Below, piece after piece: positions 17,895 through 26,639 of a DNA stretch of 64,000 bases. Numbering within the stretch: position 1 is the stretch's first letter; each line of letters opens with the position of its first letter. Below the pieces are notes generated by a model that was given only the letters and a program-made list of their open reading frames with translations, was not told the DNA's origin and did not search any database. This DNA is from Bruticola sp004554425 (lineage in GTDB: Bacteria; Vulcanimicrobiota; Xenobia; Xenobiales; Xenobiaceae): contig CATXCY010000010.1 of NCBI GenBank assembly GCA_958366945.1, positions 8,504 to 72,503 of the forward strand, written 5' to 3'. The position numbers and the translations under genes are program-made.

Positions 17895-18857
17895 ATGTTT
17901 AGTGGCAAGTTGCAGAAGTTCTTTGGTGGCCTGTTTGGGCGCTGTTTAAGAGCTTCTGTTGTGAGTGTGGGGCTGTTGGCTATTCTTGGTGGTGGCGCTC
18001 AGGCAGCTGAAAACCATACTGGTGCTGTAGTAAAGGCGCCCGCTAAAACACAGGCAATATCAGCGCAAAAGTCCACTGCCGATGTCAGGGCAACTTCTGC
18101 TTCTCCTTCCAAGGCGGCCGCTTCGTCTGCTTCTGCTGAAAAAAAACAAGGTGCTTCTGAGATAAAAACTCAAACTCTTAGCCGTAAGGCTTTGGGGGTG
18201 CGTGCGTATGCTCGTATGCAAGTGCTGATCGAGTATTATTTTATGGAGAGTGGCTTGTATCCAGTCAGCTTAAAAGCGCTGGAGCACAGTTTCAATGTTG
18301 GCTTGCCTGCCGATGCACCTAAAGTTGTCTTGGGAAATGATCCTCTCTCTGGCAAGCCTTTTGTCTACGAAGTCAGTAAAGATCGTCACCACTACACTTT
18401 GTCTGTGCCTGAGCCTGCCCAATATGGCCAGGACATTCCTAATTTGGAAACGATTGATTGGGGATGGTTGCTTTTAGCTGCAGAGGGAAAGCGCATGGAG
18501 CGCTTACTCTCCGACTGTACCAGAAATATTAACGAATTGGCTACCGCTTGCGAAATTTATGCTAAAGATCACAATAAGGCCTTTCCTGCCAAATTAGAGT
18601 CTTTGCGCCCTCAATATATGTTTCGCGAATTGCGTTGTCCCGCTTCCGGAAAACCGTATATCTATGTTTTTAGGCGCGGCGGTTACACTATAGAGTGTCC
18701 TGAGGCCAACAAGCACGGTTTAGGGTCAGTAAAATATGACTCCGACAAGGGGCTTTTTGTTACTGGCGCCGACAGTGAAAAATCCCAAGAAACTAAAGCT
18801 GAAGCCAAGTCTAATGATAAGTCTGCCCCAAAAGCGCAAGGCAAGATCAAACAATAA
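17895..18857 (+). CDS. Secreted protein with two pilin-like globular repeats
   Basis: The ATG at 17895 is chosen (GGAG ten bases upstream). N-terminal signal peptide: basic head, hydrophobic core VVSVGLLAILGGGAQAAE ending near residue 38. An Ala/Ser/Lys-rich linker to about residue 95 follows. Then come two related units (about 100-185 and 205-290), each with a helix, a YP-SL-AL or FPAKLESL block, PLSGKPF or PASGKPY, and a Y-strand. That order is typical of the globular part of GspG/pilin-type proteins. There is no prepilin cleavage site here, so it is not itself a pilin. Tail is Lys/Ser rich. Function unknown; it lies between rpoD and a helicase, probably by chance. Confidence 0.65.
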   Translation: MFSGKLQKFFGGLFGRCLRASVVSVGLLAILGGGAQAAENHTGAVVKAPAKTQAISAQKSTADVRATSASPSKAAASSASAEKKQGASEIKTQTLSRKALGVRAYARMQVLIEYYFMESGLYPVSLKALEHSFNVGLPADAPKVVLGNDPLSGKPFVYEVSKDRHHYTLSVPEPAQYGQDIPNLETIDWGWLLLAAEGKRMERLLSDCTRNINELATACEIYAKDHNKAFPAKLESLRPQYMFRELRCPASGKPYIYVFRRGGYTIECPEANKHGLGSVKYDSDKGLFVTGADSEKSQETKAEAKSNDKSAPKAQGKIKQ

Positions 18858-18938
18858 CGTCGATTTTTGTGCTTGTTTGCCTATCTGTCACTAGGCAATA
18901 ATTTTATGATTTTTCGTCAGATAATTTGAATATGCTCA

Positions 18939-18987
18939 AGCGTCTTGAGAATCAAGCTTAAGTCGTTCTCAGGACGCTCTTTTTTTG
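18939..18987 (+). terminator. Rho-independent terminator
   Basis: 13-base stem (18939-18951 with 18966-18978, one G-U pair), then CTTTTTTTT. It ends the transcript carrying the secreted protein and lies just before the helicase start. Confidence 0.85.
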
Positions 18988-19016
18988 TATTTTTGATTTA
19001 CTTGAAAGGTTTGAAT

Positions 19017-20939
19017 ATGGAACTTATTCCTTTTACTCAATGGCCACTTAATAATGCTTTGCAAGAAAGTTTACAAAAAGCTGGCTTCACCACTCCTACC
19101 GAGGTACAGCAAGCTTGTTGGGATGATGTTTTAGCTGGAACTGATCTATTGGTTCAGTCTTGTACAGGAACAGGAAAAACTTTAGCCTTCTCTTTGCCTC
19201 TTCTTAATAATCCAGACAATACGCGTCCGGCTTCTATTTTGGTAGTTTTGCCCACCAGGGAATTGGCTATGCAAGTAGCTAGAGTAATAAATTCTCTTGG
19301 TACCAAAGCCGCTTTGTTGTATGGTGGAGGAAGTTATCACGAGCAAATGCGCTCTTTAAAGCAAGGAGCTCCAGTTATTGTCGGTACTCCTGGACGTTTG
19401 ATCGACCATATTGAGCGTGGCTCTTTAGATTTAAGCGGCTGCCGAGCTTTAGTTTTAGATGAAGCTGACGAAATTCTGGATATGGGTTTTGCCGAAGAAT
19501 TAGATAAAATTTTGGCTTCTTTACCAGCAGAGCGTCAAACATTGCTTTTCTCAGCCACCATGCCAGCTGAGATGGAAGAACTGGCTCAGAAAACTTTACG
19601 TGAAGATTGTCATCGCATTTCAATAAGCGTGGGTTTGACGGCAGCTCACGATATAAGCCATGAAGTCTATTTAGTAGCTAAGGAGTGGCGTGCTAAAGCT
19701 CTTTGCAATATCTTACATGCCGAAGCTCCGCAATTGGCTATTATTTTCTGCCATACTAAAGTGGAAACAGATGAGCTCACGCAAACTTTGATCCACTCTG
19801 GCTTAAACGTGCTTTCTTTACACGGTGATATGGCCCAGGCTGAACGGACGCGTACTTTAAGTAGTTTCCGCAGTGGAGCTGCTAAATATTTGGTCGCTAC
19901 TGATGTAGCTGCTCGAGGTTTGGATGTTGATGGAGTGACCCACGTAATAAATATGGCTCCTCCGCAAAATACTGAAACTTATATCCATCGTGTCGGCCGT
20001 ACAGGTAGAGCTGGTAAGCGTGGCACAGCTATCACATTTGTGGCTAGACATGAACTTAACCGTTTTAAGAGGTTGGTAGGTAAAGCCAAAATTGATATTG
20101 AGATTGGCAAGTTACCACAAGCTGAAGAAGTACGCCGTCGCATAAAAGCTGACTTCCATAAAGAAGTGACAGAAAGATTGGCTTCTGTCGTTAATGAAGA
20201 TTACCGGCTTTTGGCAGCTGAATTACTTAGCTATCTAAGTCCTTCCGATAGTTTGGCCGCTGTGCTTAGTATGTTGCCTAGGGCCAGAGCCATTTTTACA
20301 GCCGGTTGCAATGTATCTGTGCAAGAGCTTGATAGAGGCAGCCGCCGCAGTAAAGCTGAGCGCAATAGCCTTTTGGACAAAGCAGCCAAAAAGGCCGGTG
20401 CTGCAGCTGCTGAAGGCATGAGTTATATTCAGATAAATTTGGGACGCAGCGATGGTATCAACGTTCAGGCCATCTTGCGCATGTTGGCTGAAGCTGCTTC
20501 TTTATCAAAAACTGAAGTAGGCGATGTAGAATTGCGCTCTCACACTACTTTTGTGGAACTTCCCAGTGAAGATACTGCTGCAGTTTTAGAAGCTTTGAAT
20601 CATTATGACTTTGGCCCAGTGCGCTTGAGGGCTCGTTTAATTACACCCGAAAAACTTAAAGTGCTATTACCTGTTGAAGTAAAATCGGTTAAACATAAAA
20701 ATGGTTTCAAAGAACGCCACGAGACTAAGGGTAGACGTGGTGAAGGACGCAAAAACGGTGGACGCAACTTTACCAAAGACGATAAGGGCAAACGGACTCA
20801 CAGTAATGAGCACAGGAGTGGCCGACGCGGAGCATCTAACCACGCTTTCAAAGGCTCTGATTCTGGAAATAGACGTGGACTTAAAAAAGACAGTTTCAAT
20901 AGGGGAGGTCGAGCCCAGCGCAGAAATAAAAAATATTAG
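19017..20939 (+). CDS. DEAD-box RNA helicase with DbpA-like RNA-binding domain and basic tail
   Basis: The ATG at 19017 has GAAAGG upstream; a longer frame runs back into the terminator and is rejected. Helicase motifs: Q motif, CTGTGKT, PTREL, GTPGR, DEAD, SAT, then domain 2 with RGLDV and HRVGRTGR. About residues 470-560 (GMSYIQINLGRSDGINV, FVELPSE) match the DbpA-type RNA-binding domain also found in DeaD/CsdA. The last 70 residues are basic and G/R rich. 640 residues. Expected role: ribosome assembly and unwinding of structured mRNA, often cold-induced. The next gene starts 26 bases later. Confidence 0.92.
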   Translation: MELIPFTQWPLNNALQESLQKAGFTTPTEVQQACWDDVLAGTDLLVQSCTGTGKTLAFSLPLLNNPDNTRPASILVVLPTRELAMQVARVINSLGTKAALLYGGGSYHEQMRSLKQGAPVIVGTPGRLIDHIERGSLDLSGCRALVLDEADEILDMGFAEELDKILASLPAERQTLLFSATMPAEMEELAQKTLREDCHRISISVGLTAAHDISHEVYLVAKEWRAKALCNILHAEAPQLAIIFCHTKVETDELTQTLIHSGLNVLSLHGDMAQAERTRTLSSFRSGAAKYLVATDVAARGLDVDGVTHVINMAPPQNTETYIHRVGRTGRAGKRGTAITFVARHELNRFKRLVGKAKIDIEIGKLPQAEEVRRRIKADFHKEVTERLASVVNEDYRLLAAELLSYLSPSDSLAAVLSMLPRARAIFTAGCNVSVQELDRGSRRSKAERNSLLDKAAKKAGAAAAEGMSYIQINLGRSDGINVQAILRMLAEAASLSKTEVGDVELRSHTTFVELPSEDTAAVLEALNHYDFGPVRLRARLITPEKLKVLLPVEVKSVKHKNGFKERHETKGRRGEGRKNGGRNFTKDDKGKRTHSNEHRSGRRGASNHAFKGSDSGNRRGLKKDSFNRGGRAQRRNKKY

Positions 20940-20965
20940 CTAAGTTAAGGGGAGTGCGTTTTTGT

Positions 20966-22651
20966 ATGTTATGTAAAGTAACTCTGCCTCACGGTGTTCA
21001 AGAAGTTTCCAACGATACTTTTATTTGCGATGTATTATGTCGCGATTTAGGTATAGATGGCTCGGCGCAAGCCATGAAATTGCCTCTGTGCATAAACCAT
21101 TTGCGTAAGGTTGGCTACGTAGGAGCTCAAGTTGACGGTGAAATTGTCGATTTGAAAGCTCGCATAGCATCCGATTGCAAGATTACTCCTCTTACTAACG
21201 ACGATTATTTTGGCCGCCATATTGTTACACGCAGTTCTGCCTATCTGTTAGTGTATGCCGCTAAATTGGTTAATCCTGAAGCTGCTTTGGAAATCGGTCA
21301 GTCTTTGCACAGTCAGTTATTCTTTTATGTTAAAAATGTAGAAGATATCGAAGCGTTTGGGAAAGAAGTCAATGACACATTCGCTAAGCTTTGTGCTAAG
21401 AGGGTGCCATTTAAAACTAGCTTAGTTCCTCCTTCTGCCGCTTTAAATATGGTAGACGATCCTGATGGCGATAGACGTTACGTTGTCAATTGCTGGGTAG
21501 GATCTAAATTCGGTGTAGTCAACATCGGTGATTATACCGATTTGGCCTACGGACCTTTTGTGCCGGATGCCGGATTCTTGCGCTCTATCAAGGTTGTGGG
21601 CATACCAGAGGGTTTACTTTTAGCCCAGGAGCCGGTGCAACTTCCTTCTGAAGAGTTGAAAAGCTTTATGCTTGGAGCTGCTACTCAGGCTAAAAATTGG
21701 AATAAGCGCATGAATATCGACACCGTTGGCAAATTGAATCGGTTAATTTTGAGCGGTGAAGGTCAGAACTTAGTGCAAGTAAGTGAAACTTTGCACGAAT
21801 TGCGCATAGGTGAAATCGCTCACGATATTCTTTCTCGCCCCGGTATCAAAGTCGTCTTTATTTCCGGCCCTTCCAGCTCGGGAAAAACTAGCACGGTACG
21901 TCGTCTTTCCACTCACTTGCAAGCTATGGGAAAACGCACTGTTTATGTCGGTCTGGACGATTATTATTTGCCTTGTGAGCAATGTCCGCGTGATGAAAAG
22001 GGTGACTACGATTTTGAAGCTATTGAAGCTTTGAATTTGCAGCGTATTAAGAGCGATTTACAATCTTTAGTGGATGGTAAAGTCACCAAAATACCGCGCT
22101 TTGATTTTGTCAATCAGCGTCCTTTCCCCGCCGAAGAAGAGAGCTCGCTTTGTTTAGGCGATGATCAAATTCTGCTTATTGAAGGTATTCACGGCCTCAA
22201 TCCGGCTATTACTGATGCCATATCCAGAGATAAACGTTATGCCATTTTTGTGAGCGCTTTGCCGCAGCTTAACATGGACAATGTTAATAGGGTTCCTACC
22301 ACTTATGCGCGCTTGTTACGTCGTATCATTAGAGATAGGCGCTATAGAGGTGTGTCAGCTGATAGCACCATCAAGCGCTGGCCTAGTGTTCGACGAGGAG
22401 AAAATAAATATATTTTCCCCCATCAAAGCCGTTCAGACGCCATTTTTAATTCGGCTTTAGCTTATGAGCTGGCTGTTTTCCGCCATTATGCTTGGCCTTA
22501 CCTTTTAGAAGTGCCTGAAGATAGCCCCTCTTACATAATGGCTAGAGATATGCTGCGCTTTTTAACTAAAGTAGTACCTATGGATTCAGAGTGGATTCCT
22601 AAAAACTCAGTTTTACGTGAATTCTTAGGTGGCAGTATTTACCAATACTAA
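20966..22651 (+). CDS. Uridine kinase-like nucleoside kinase with N-terminal ThrRS-related domain
   Basis: N-terminal half (about 1-270) resembles the TGS and second domains of threonyl-tRNA synthetase (starts CKVTLPHGVQEV, later GKEVN and GPFVPDAGFL). The C-terminal half is a P-loop kinase: GPSSSGKTS Walker A, then VGLDDYY, then FDFVNQRPF, as in uridine kinase and phosphoribulokinase. This long architecture is known in Clostridia, Thermotogae and similar groups; biochemical role is assumed to be nucleoside phosphorylation. AAGGGGAG lies 13 bases before the ATG at 20966; a GTG at 20954 is also possible. Confidence 0.85.
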   Translation: MLCKVTLPHGVQEVSNDTFICDVLCRDLGIDGSAQAMKLPLCINHLRKVGYVGAQVDGEIVDLKARIASDCKITPLTNDDYFGRHIVTRSSAYLLVYAAKLVNPEAALEIGQSLHSQLFFYVKNVEDIEAFGKEVNDTFAKLCAKRVPFKTSLVPPSAALNMVDDPDGDRRYVVNCWVGSKFGVVNIGDYTDLAYGPFVPDAGFLRSIKVVGIPEGLLLAQEPVQLPSEELKSFMLGAATQAKNWNKRMNIDTVGKLNRLILSGEGQNLVQVSETLHELRIGEIAHDILSRPGIKVVFISGPSSSGKTSTVRRLSTHLQAMGKRTVYVGLDDYYLPCEQCPRDEKGDYDFEAIEALNLQRIKSDLQSLVDGKVTKIPRFDFVNQRPFPAEEESSLCLGDDQILLIEGIHGLNPAITDAISRDKRYAIFVSALPQLNMDNVNRVPTTYARLLRRIIRDRRYRGVSADSTIKRWPSVRRGENKYIFPHQSRSDAIFNSALAYELAVFRHYAWPYLLEVPEDSPSYIMARDMLRFLTKVVPMDSEWIPKNSVLREFLGGSIYQY

Positions 22652-22663
22652 TAAATATTGAAT

Positions 22664-22711
22664 AAAACGCTCCATTGGGTTGCAACAGAAACCGAGTAGA
22701 GCGTTTTTTTT
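22664..22711 (+). terminator. Rho-independent terminator after the uridine kinase-like gene
   Basis: Left arm 22664-22672 (AAAACGCTC), right arm 22699-22707, followed by more T. The loop is 26 bases long. Confidence 0.8.
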
Positions 22712-22767
22712 TGTCTTTTATTACTCTTTCGCAATAACTATTGATATGCTAAACTGATCTTGCGCTC

Positions 22768-22801
22768 ATATGTGAAGCGATTGAGCGATATAATCACATA
22801 T
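22768..22801 (+). promoter_or_regulatory. Candidate operator around a TATAAT box before the accessory block
   Basis: Perfect 8-base inverted repeat ATATGTGA (22768-22775) and TCACATAT (22794-22801), 18 bases apart, overlapping TATAAT at 22789-22794. No good -35 box is seen at 17 bases. The half-site TGTGA is CRP-like but the spacing (18) is not the CRP spacing (6). The next gene starts at 22824. Confidence 0.4.
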
Positions 22802-22823
22802 CATATATAGAGGGGGAAGTGGT

Positions 22824-23840
22824 ATGGTAAAAATAAGTTCTGCCCAAAGTGGCACTTTTGCTGACGGTAGTATCGCAATATCTAGTTATAAAGCCAAAGC
22901 AGGCTACAGCGATAAGCCTGATTATCAAGCCGAGCAAATAGACAAGGGAGACAGTCTGTCCTTAACAACAGATATTGGCTCCTTTTTTAATTTTAACCAT
23001 TTGTCTTCTGGACATCTTCGTCAAGGTACATTAAGTACATCTTCAACAAAGCAAGAACAAGTTTCTCCAAATTCTCTTATACCCAGACACTTAAGTGAGC
23101 AAGAAGCTGAAGCTTTATCCAACCAGCAACTCAAAGCAGAATATGGACGCCATAGTCAAATATCTTCTGATTCGGAAGCCAAACAGCAGAAATGTATTAG
23201 TCGCTCCATTGTCTTAAGCCAAAATAGGGAGCAAGCTTTGCATATGAATAGGCTGAGCTCTACTTTGAAACAAAGCGGCCGAAAATTGGCACAGCAGGCT
23301 TTGGCTCAGATCGCTTCTGGAGTGGCACTTTACGCTTCAGGAGCGGCTATGGAAGCTGCGGGTAAGGCTATGCTTGGTTGTCCTTTTACCAAAGCTGCTG
23401 GCATGGCCCTCGTATCGAAAGGCAAAGCTTTGAAACAACGTGGTATGCAAATGCGCCAATATGGGCAAAAATTGGAGCTTAGTTCTAAAAATTTATTGAG
23501 CTCTGGGCTCAGCTTAGGAGCTTCTGCCAATAAACAGATTAACTATGTTAAAAACGCTTGGCAAGCTCTCAATAATATTTATCAACAAATAAAAACTGTG
23601 GGAAATTTAGCCAAAAGTAGTATGCTTTGTGCTGAAAATGTGGGACGTAAACGTGGCCTTTCTTTTACTTCCACGCCTAGTGGAAATAAATTAAAGGTTG
23701 GATTGTCTGCTTCCAAAATTGACAATGCGGTTGTGAGCACGTCAAGTAAGGTAACCAATTCGAAAAGTTCAGCCGTTACCAGCAGTGCCGTAAAGCCCCT
23801 GGCTTTAGTCATGGGGAGTATGCCAATTGAAGTAAAATAG
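22824..23840 (+). CDS. Hypothetical protein with glycine-heptad helical centre
   Basis: I do not recognise it. Strong AGAGGGGGAAG ribosome site. Residues 1-145 are Ser/Gln/Lys-rich, likely disordered, with no signal peptide. In the middle Gly recurs every seven residues: positions 166, 173, 180 and then 192, 199, 206, 213, in blocks such as GKALKQR and GMQMRQY. That makes an Ala/Gly-faced helix able to pack tightly or insert in a membrane. The C-terminal 100 residues are again Ser/Lys rich. It opens the accessory block with its own candidate promoter. A secreted or translocator-type role is a guess. Confidence 0.6.
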   Translation: MVKISSAQSGTFADGSIAISSYKAKAGYSDKPDYQAEQIDKGDSLSLTTDIGSFFNFNHLSSGHLRQGTLSTSSTKQEQVSPNSLIPRHLSEQEAEALSNQQLKAEYGRHSQISSDSEAKQQKCISRSIVLSQNREQALHMNRLSSTLKQSGRKLAQQALAQIASGVALYASGAAMEAAGKAMLGCPFTKAAGMALVSKGKALKQRGMQMRQYGQKLELSSKNLLSSGLSLGASANKQINYVKNAWQALNNIYQQIKTVGNLAKSSMLCAENVGRKRGLSFTSTPSGNKLKVGLSASKIDNAVVSTSSKVTNSKSSAVTSSAVKPLALVMGSMPIEVK

Positions 23841-23990
23841 CGGCGTAATTTTATACTTCTGCCAATCACTTTGCCTGCTGCTTTTGTCTATTCGGAGGCA
23901 AAGTGATTGTTCATTATAGAAAATTTTATATTCCATTGCTGGATAAAAATACAGGAAGCCCTGCAATACAATAGAACTTTCTACAGTATC

Positions 23991-25208
23991 ATGGCTAAAT
24001 TTCCAGTGCTAGACGATAACTTTCCACGTATTATTCCTTCTTTCAGACAGTTAGTAAAAATTATGTCCGAATGTGTGGCCGGCGGAGTTAGCTTAACTTG
24101 TACCGCCTTTGAGTTCCGCCAATGTGATGCTGCTTTAGGAACAGCTTTGGGCAATTTTATGGAAGTTTTGCGCTTAAAAGAACTTCCTCCAGAGCGCAAT
24201 GAAGCAATTAACGAAATAGTGCTTTTGTTTACGCGTATGAGTTCCGAAATGGCCAAATTAGAAACAGCTCTGAGTATGGATGCTACAGCTGCGGCCGTTT
24301 CTTGTGTGGCCAATATTTACGATCACTTAAAAGATTTGGAAGAATTAAATATGGACTTGAAAGCCGCTGTTGGCGATAGCCATATTTATTCCGAAGTGCC
24401 GGTGGTGGACAGTTTACTGCGAGCGGGCAATTTTGTCTTAGAAACTAACGGAGCCGAATGGGAAGCTCTGAGTGCCCGTTTGGAAGCTCTTATTCCTCAG
24501 TGGAATGAGATCGTCTCTGGTACTGGACTGCCGGAAGAACTAATTCGCCACGACAGAGCGTTGGAGCGCCTCGTTGAGGTACTTAACGAGCGAAATTTAG
24601 AAGCTTTGCCAAAAGTTCTGGAAGAAGTAAAATCCAGCGGCGAAGATCTGGTCAACTTCCAAGATAGTCAAATAGACACCGATACTTCCTCTGTAGTTTT
24701 GTGCCCCTATTGTGGTAAGCCTATGATCGAGGGTAGTAAGAAGTGCTTCTCTTGCGGCGCCAGGATGCCAGAAGAATTTGAGCGAGATTCTACAGCCGAC
24801 AAAGATTCTGAAAAAGGCGAAGCGGCTTATGAAGGCATGCCAGAATATGTACAGCGTATTATGGATATCGCTCAAGAACTTCCCAATAATGCCAAGATGA
24901 TTCGTCCTTTCAAACGTGCTGTGGGAGAATTGCGTAGACGTGTAGCCGATGCCAATTCGCGTATCAATAAAATGGCTTCTTCTAAAATTAAGACCACTCC
25001 GGAAGAACGCGAAAATATTGATGGCATCGTAGATTTAGCTAATACTTGCATAGAAAATCTCTCTAAAGCCGTTGAGCTTTTGGAGGAGTTTGAACCACCT
25101 GTCGACAGGTTCCATTTGCAATGTGCTTTGGAAGTTATGGTTAAAGCGGTCAAAGAAATGCGTGGCATGGGCGGTTTGGCTCAAAAATATCGCAATTCTA
25201 AAAAGTAA
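23991..25208 (+). CDS. Helical protein with central C4 zinc ribbon, paralogue 1
   Basis: The ATG at 23991 is chosen by alignment with the neighbour's start (KFPVLDDNFPRIIPSFR against KLPKLDDSFPKLIPHLR); a TTG at 23907 would add 28 residues. Residues 1-230 are helical, then CPYCGK and CFSCGAR give a four-Cys zinc site (C238, C241, C252, C255), followed by an acidic linker and a second helical part to residue 405. No signal peptide, so cytoplasmic. Family unknown to me. The tandem copy follows at 25254. Likely a protein-protein or nucleic-acid binding factor. Confidence 0.7.
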   Translation: MAKFPVLDDNFPRIIPSFRQLVKIMSECVAGGVSLTCTAFEFRQCDAALGTALGNFMEVLRLKELPPERNEAINEIVLLFTRMSSEMAKLETALSMDATAAAVSCVANIYDHLKDLEELNMDLKAAVGDSHIYSEVPVVDSLLRAGNFVLETNGAEWEALSARLEALIPQWNEIVSGTGLPEELIRHDRALERLVEVLNERNLEALPKVLEEVKSSGEDLVNFQDSQIDTDTSSVVLCPYCGKPMIEGSKKCFSCGARMPEEFERDSTADKDSEKGEAAYEGMPEYVQRIMDIAQELPNNAKMIRPFKRAVGELRRRVADANSRINKMASSKIKTTPEERENIDGIVDLANTCIENLSKAVELLEEFEPPVDRFHLQCALEVMVKAVKEMRGMGGLAQKYRNSKK

Positions 25209-25253
25209 TCAGTTCTCTTTTGCGTGCACATGACACAGCTCATTGGAGGTACC

Positions 25254-26444
25254 ATGGTAGATAAGCTGCCTAAGCTAGATGATTCTTTCCCCAAATTGAT
25301 TCCCCATTTGCGTACTTTTGTAAGTGGTTTGGAACATTGTATAGTCAATAAAGAACCTCTTTCCCAGCTTCGTGAAGAATTACACCAATGCGATGTTGTT
25401 ATGTCTGCTTTTGTACTGGCTTTTAAGTACAGTGTGCGCGGCTATGACTACAACGAAGAAGAACTGGAACATATCGCTCAAGTTTATGCCGATATTGAAG
25501 GTGTCGGTGGTGTGCTTTCTTCTCTCATTTGTGATTTAAAAGACGATGATGTCGAAGGCGCTGTACGTGATGTTAATGCTCTGGTCAATCAGTTGAAAGA
25601 AACTGAAAAAAGCTTAGCCAAGCTCGAAGAACTAAGAAATTCCAAGGCAAAGATTTCTGAATTTGACAGCATTGATGGAGTCCTTAAAGCTGGTCAGGCC
25701 GTGGTTGAGGGACGTCGTGGTTGGGAAATGTTGGAAAATCGTCTCGACTATTTGCGCCCATCTTTTGATAAGCTGGTCGCTTGCAACTCTTTGCCTGAGC
25801 ATATAGAAGATTATTGCGAAGCTTTAGATAATTTATTTAGAGTTTGCGAATGTCAATCTGTAGAAGAATTACCTGCCGCCTTAGAAGCTTTAAAAGCGAC
25901 TGGTGATGTACTGATAGAAAAATATAAAGAAGCTAAAGCTAAACAAGAAGCTTTGGCTGCACAACAAGTTTGGCATTGCCCTAAGTGTGGTTGTGAAGTC
26001 AGTGAATGGGATAAGCGTTGTCCTTCTTGTGGAATGAGGCTGCCTGAGCGTATCGTCAGTGAAGTAGGGACTGAGAATAATTGTTTATTGCCCATGTTAC
26101 CTACATGCGTGCAAACAATTTTAGATAGCGTAAGCTCTTTGCGCGAAGGTAATGATGCTTGGGCCGAGTTCTCAGCTGGATTGCATGAATATGGCAAATT
26201 TGTAGGCGAGCTTAAAGATAGGTACGCCTCTTTGCCAGAAAGTGTTTTTAATGGCGCTGAAGCAGAAGGTGAGTCTTTGATTCTATCTCGCGAAGCTATG
26301 GAAGAAGGACTCACTAAATTAGAAAATGCCTATTATGTATGTGAACACATGCAAAATGGTGGCGAAGTTAGCGATGAGGAACTCGATTCTACGCTAGAAA
26401 GCATGATTGAGGGAGTAGAACAAACACGTCAAATAGCTGGTTAA
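25254..26444 (+). CDS. Helical protein with central C4 zinc ribbon, paralogue 2
   Basis: The ATG at 25254 has a perfect GGAGG. Same layout as the gene before it: helical 1-235, zinc ribbon CPKCGC and CPSCGMR (C242, C245, C256, C259), then a helical C-terminal half rich in Glu. Between paralogues the N-terminus and the ribbon are similar and the rest has drifted, which indicates an old tandem duplication rather than a recent one. The two genes are 45 bases apart and end at a strong terminator, so they form one unit. Function unknown. Confidence 0.7.
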   Translation: MVDKLPKLDDSFPKLIPHLRTFVSGLEHCIVNKEPLSQLREELHQCDVVMSAFVLAFKYSVRGYDYNEEELEHIAQVYADIEGVGGVLSSLICDLKDDDVEGAVRDVNALVNQLKETEKSLAKLEELRNSKAKISEFDSIDGVLKAGQAVVEGRRGWEMLENRLDYLRPSFDKLVACNSLPEHIEDYCEALDNLFRVCECQSVEELPAALEALKATGDVLIEKYKEAKAKQEALAAQQVWHCPKCGCEVSEWDKRCPSCGMRLPERIVSEVGTENNCLLPMLPTCVQTILDSVSSLREGNDAWAEFSAGLHEYGKFVGELKDRYASLPESVFNGAEAEGESLILSREAMEEGLTKLENAYYVCEHMQNGGEVSDEELDSTLESMIEGVEQTRQIAG

Positions 26445-26471
26445 AATTTCCCAAAGTTTGTCTTTTTCTAT

Positions 26472-26528
26472 AATACCCGCAAAAGTACGCGAGCTGCTTA
26501 GAAGTGCGTACAAAGCGGGTATTTTTTG
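26472..26528 (+). terminator. Rho-independent terminator after the zinc-ribbon pair
   Basis: AATACCCGC (26472-26480) pairs with GCGGGTATT (26515-26523); an inner GTACGC/GCGTAC stem extends it; a T tract follows. Confidence 0.88.
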
Positions 26529-26639
26529 TGATGAGTTAATTAAAAATATTCTATAAAAAATTTGCCTGCAACTCTTTACTTTTAGGCCTTGTGCCTTGAA
26601 AATAAGGACAAGTCTAGTTTTAAAAGAGAGGTAATTCTC

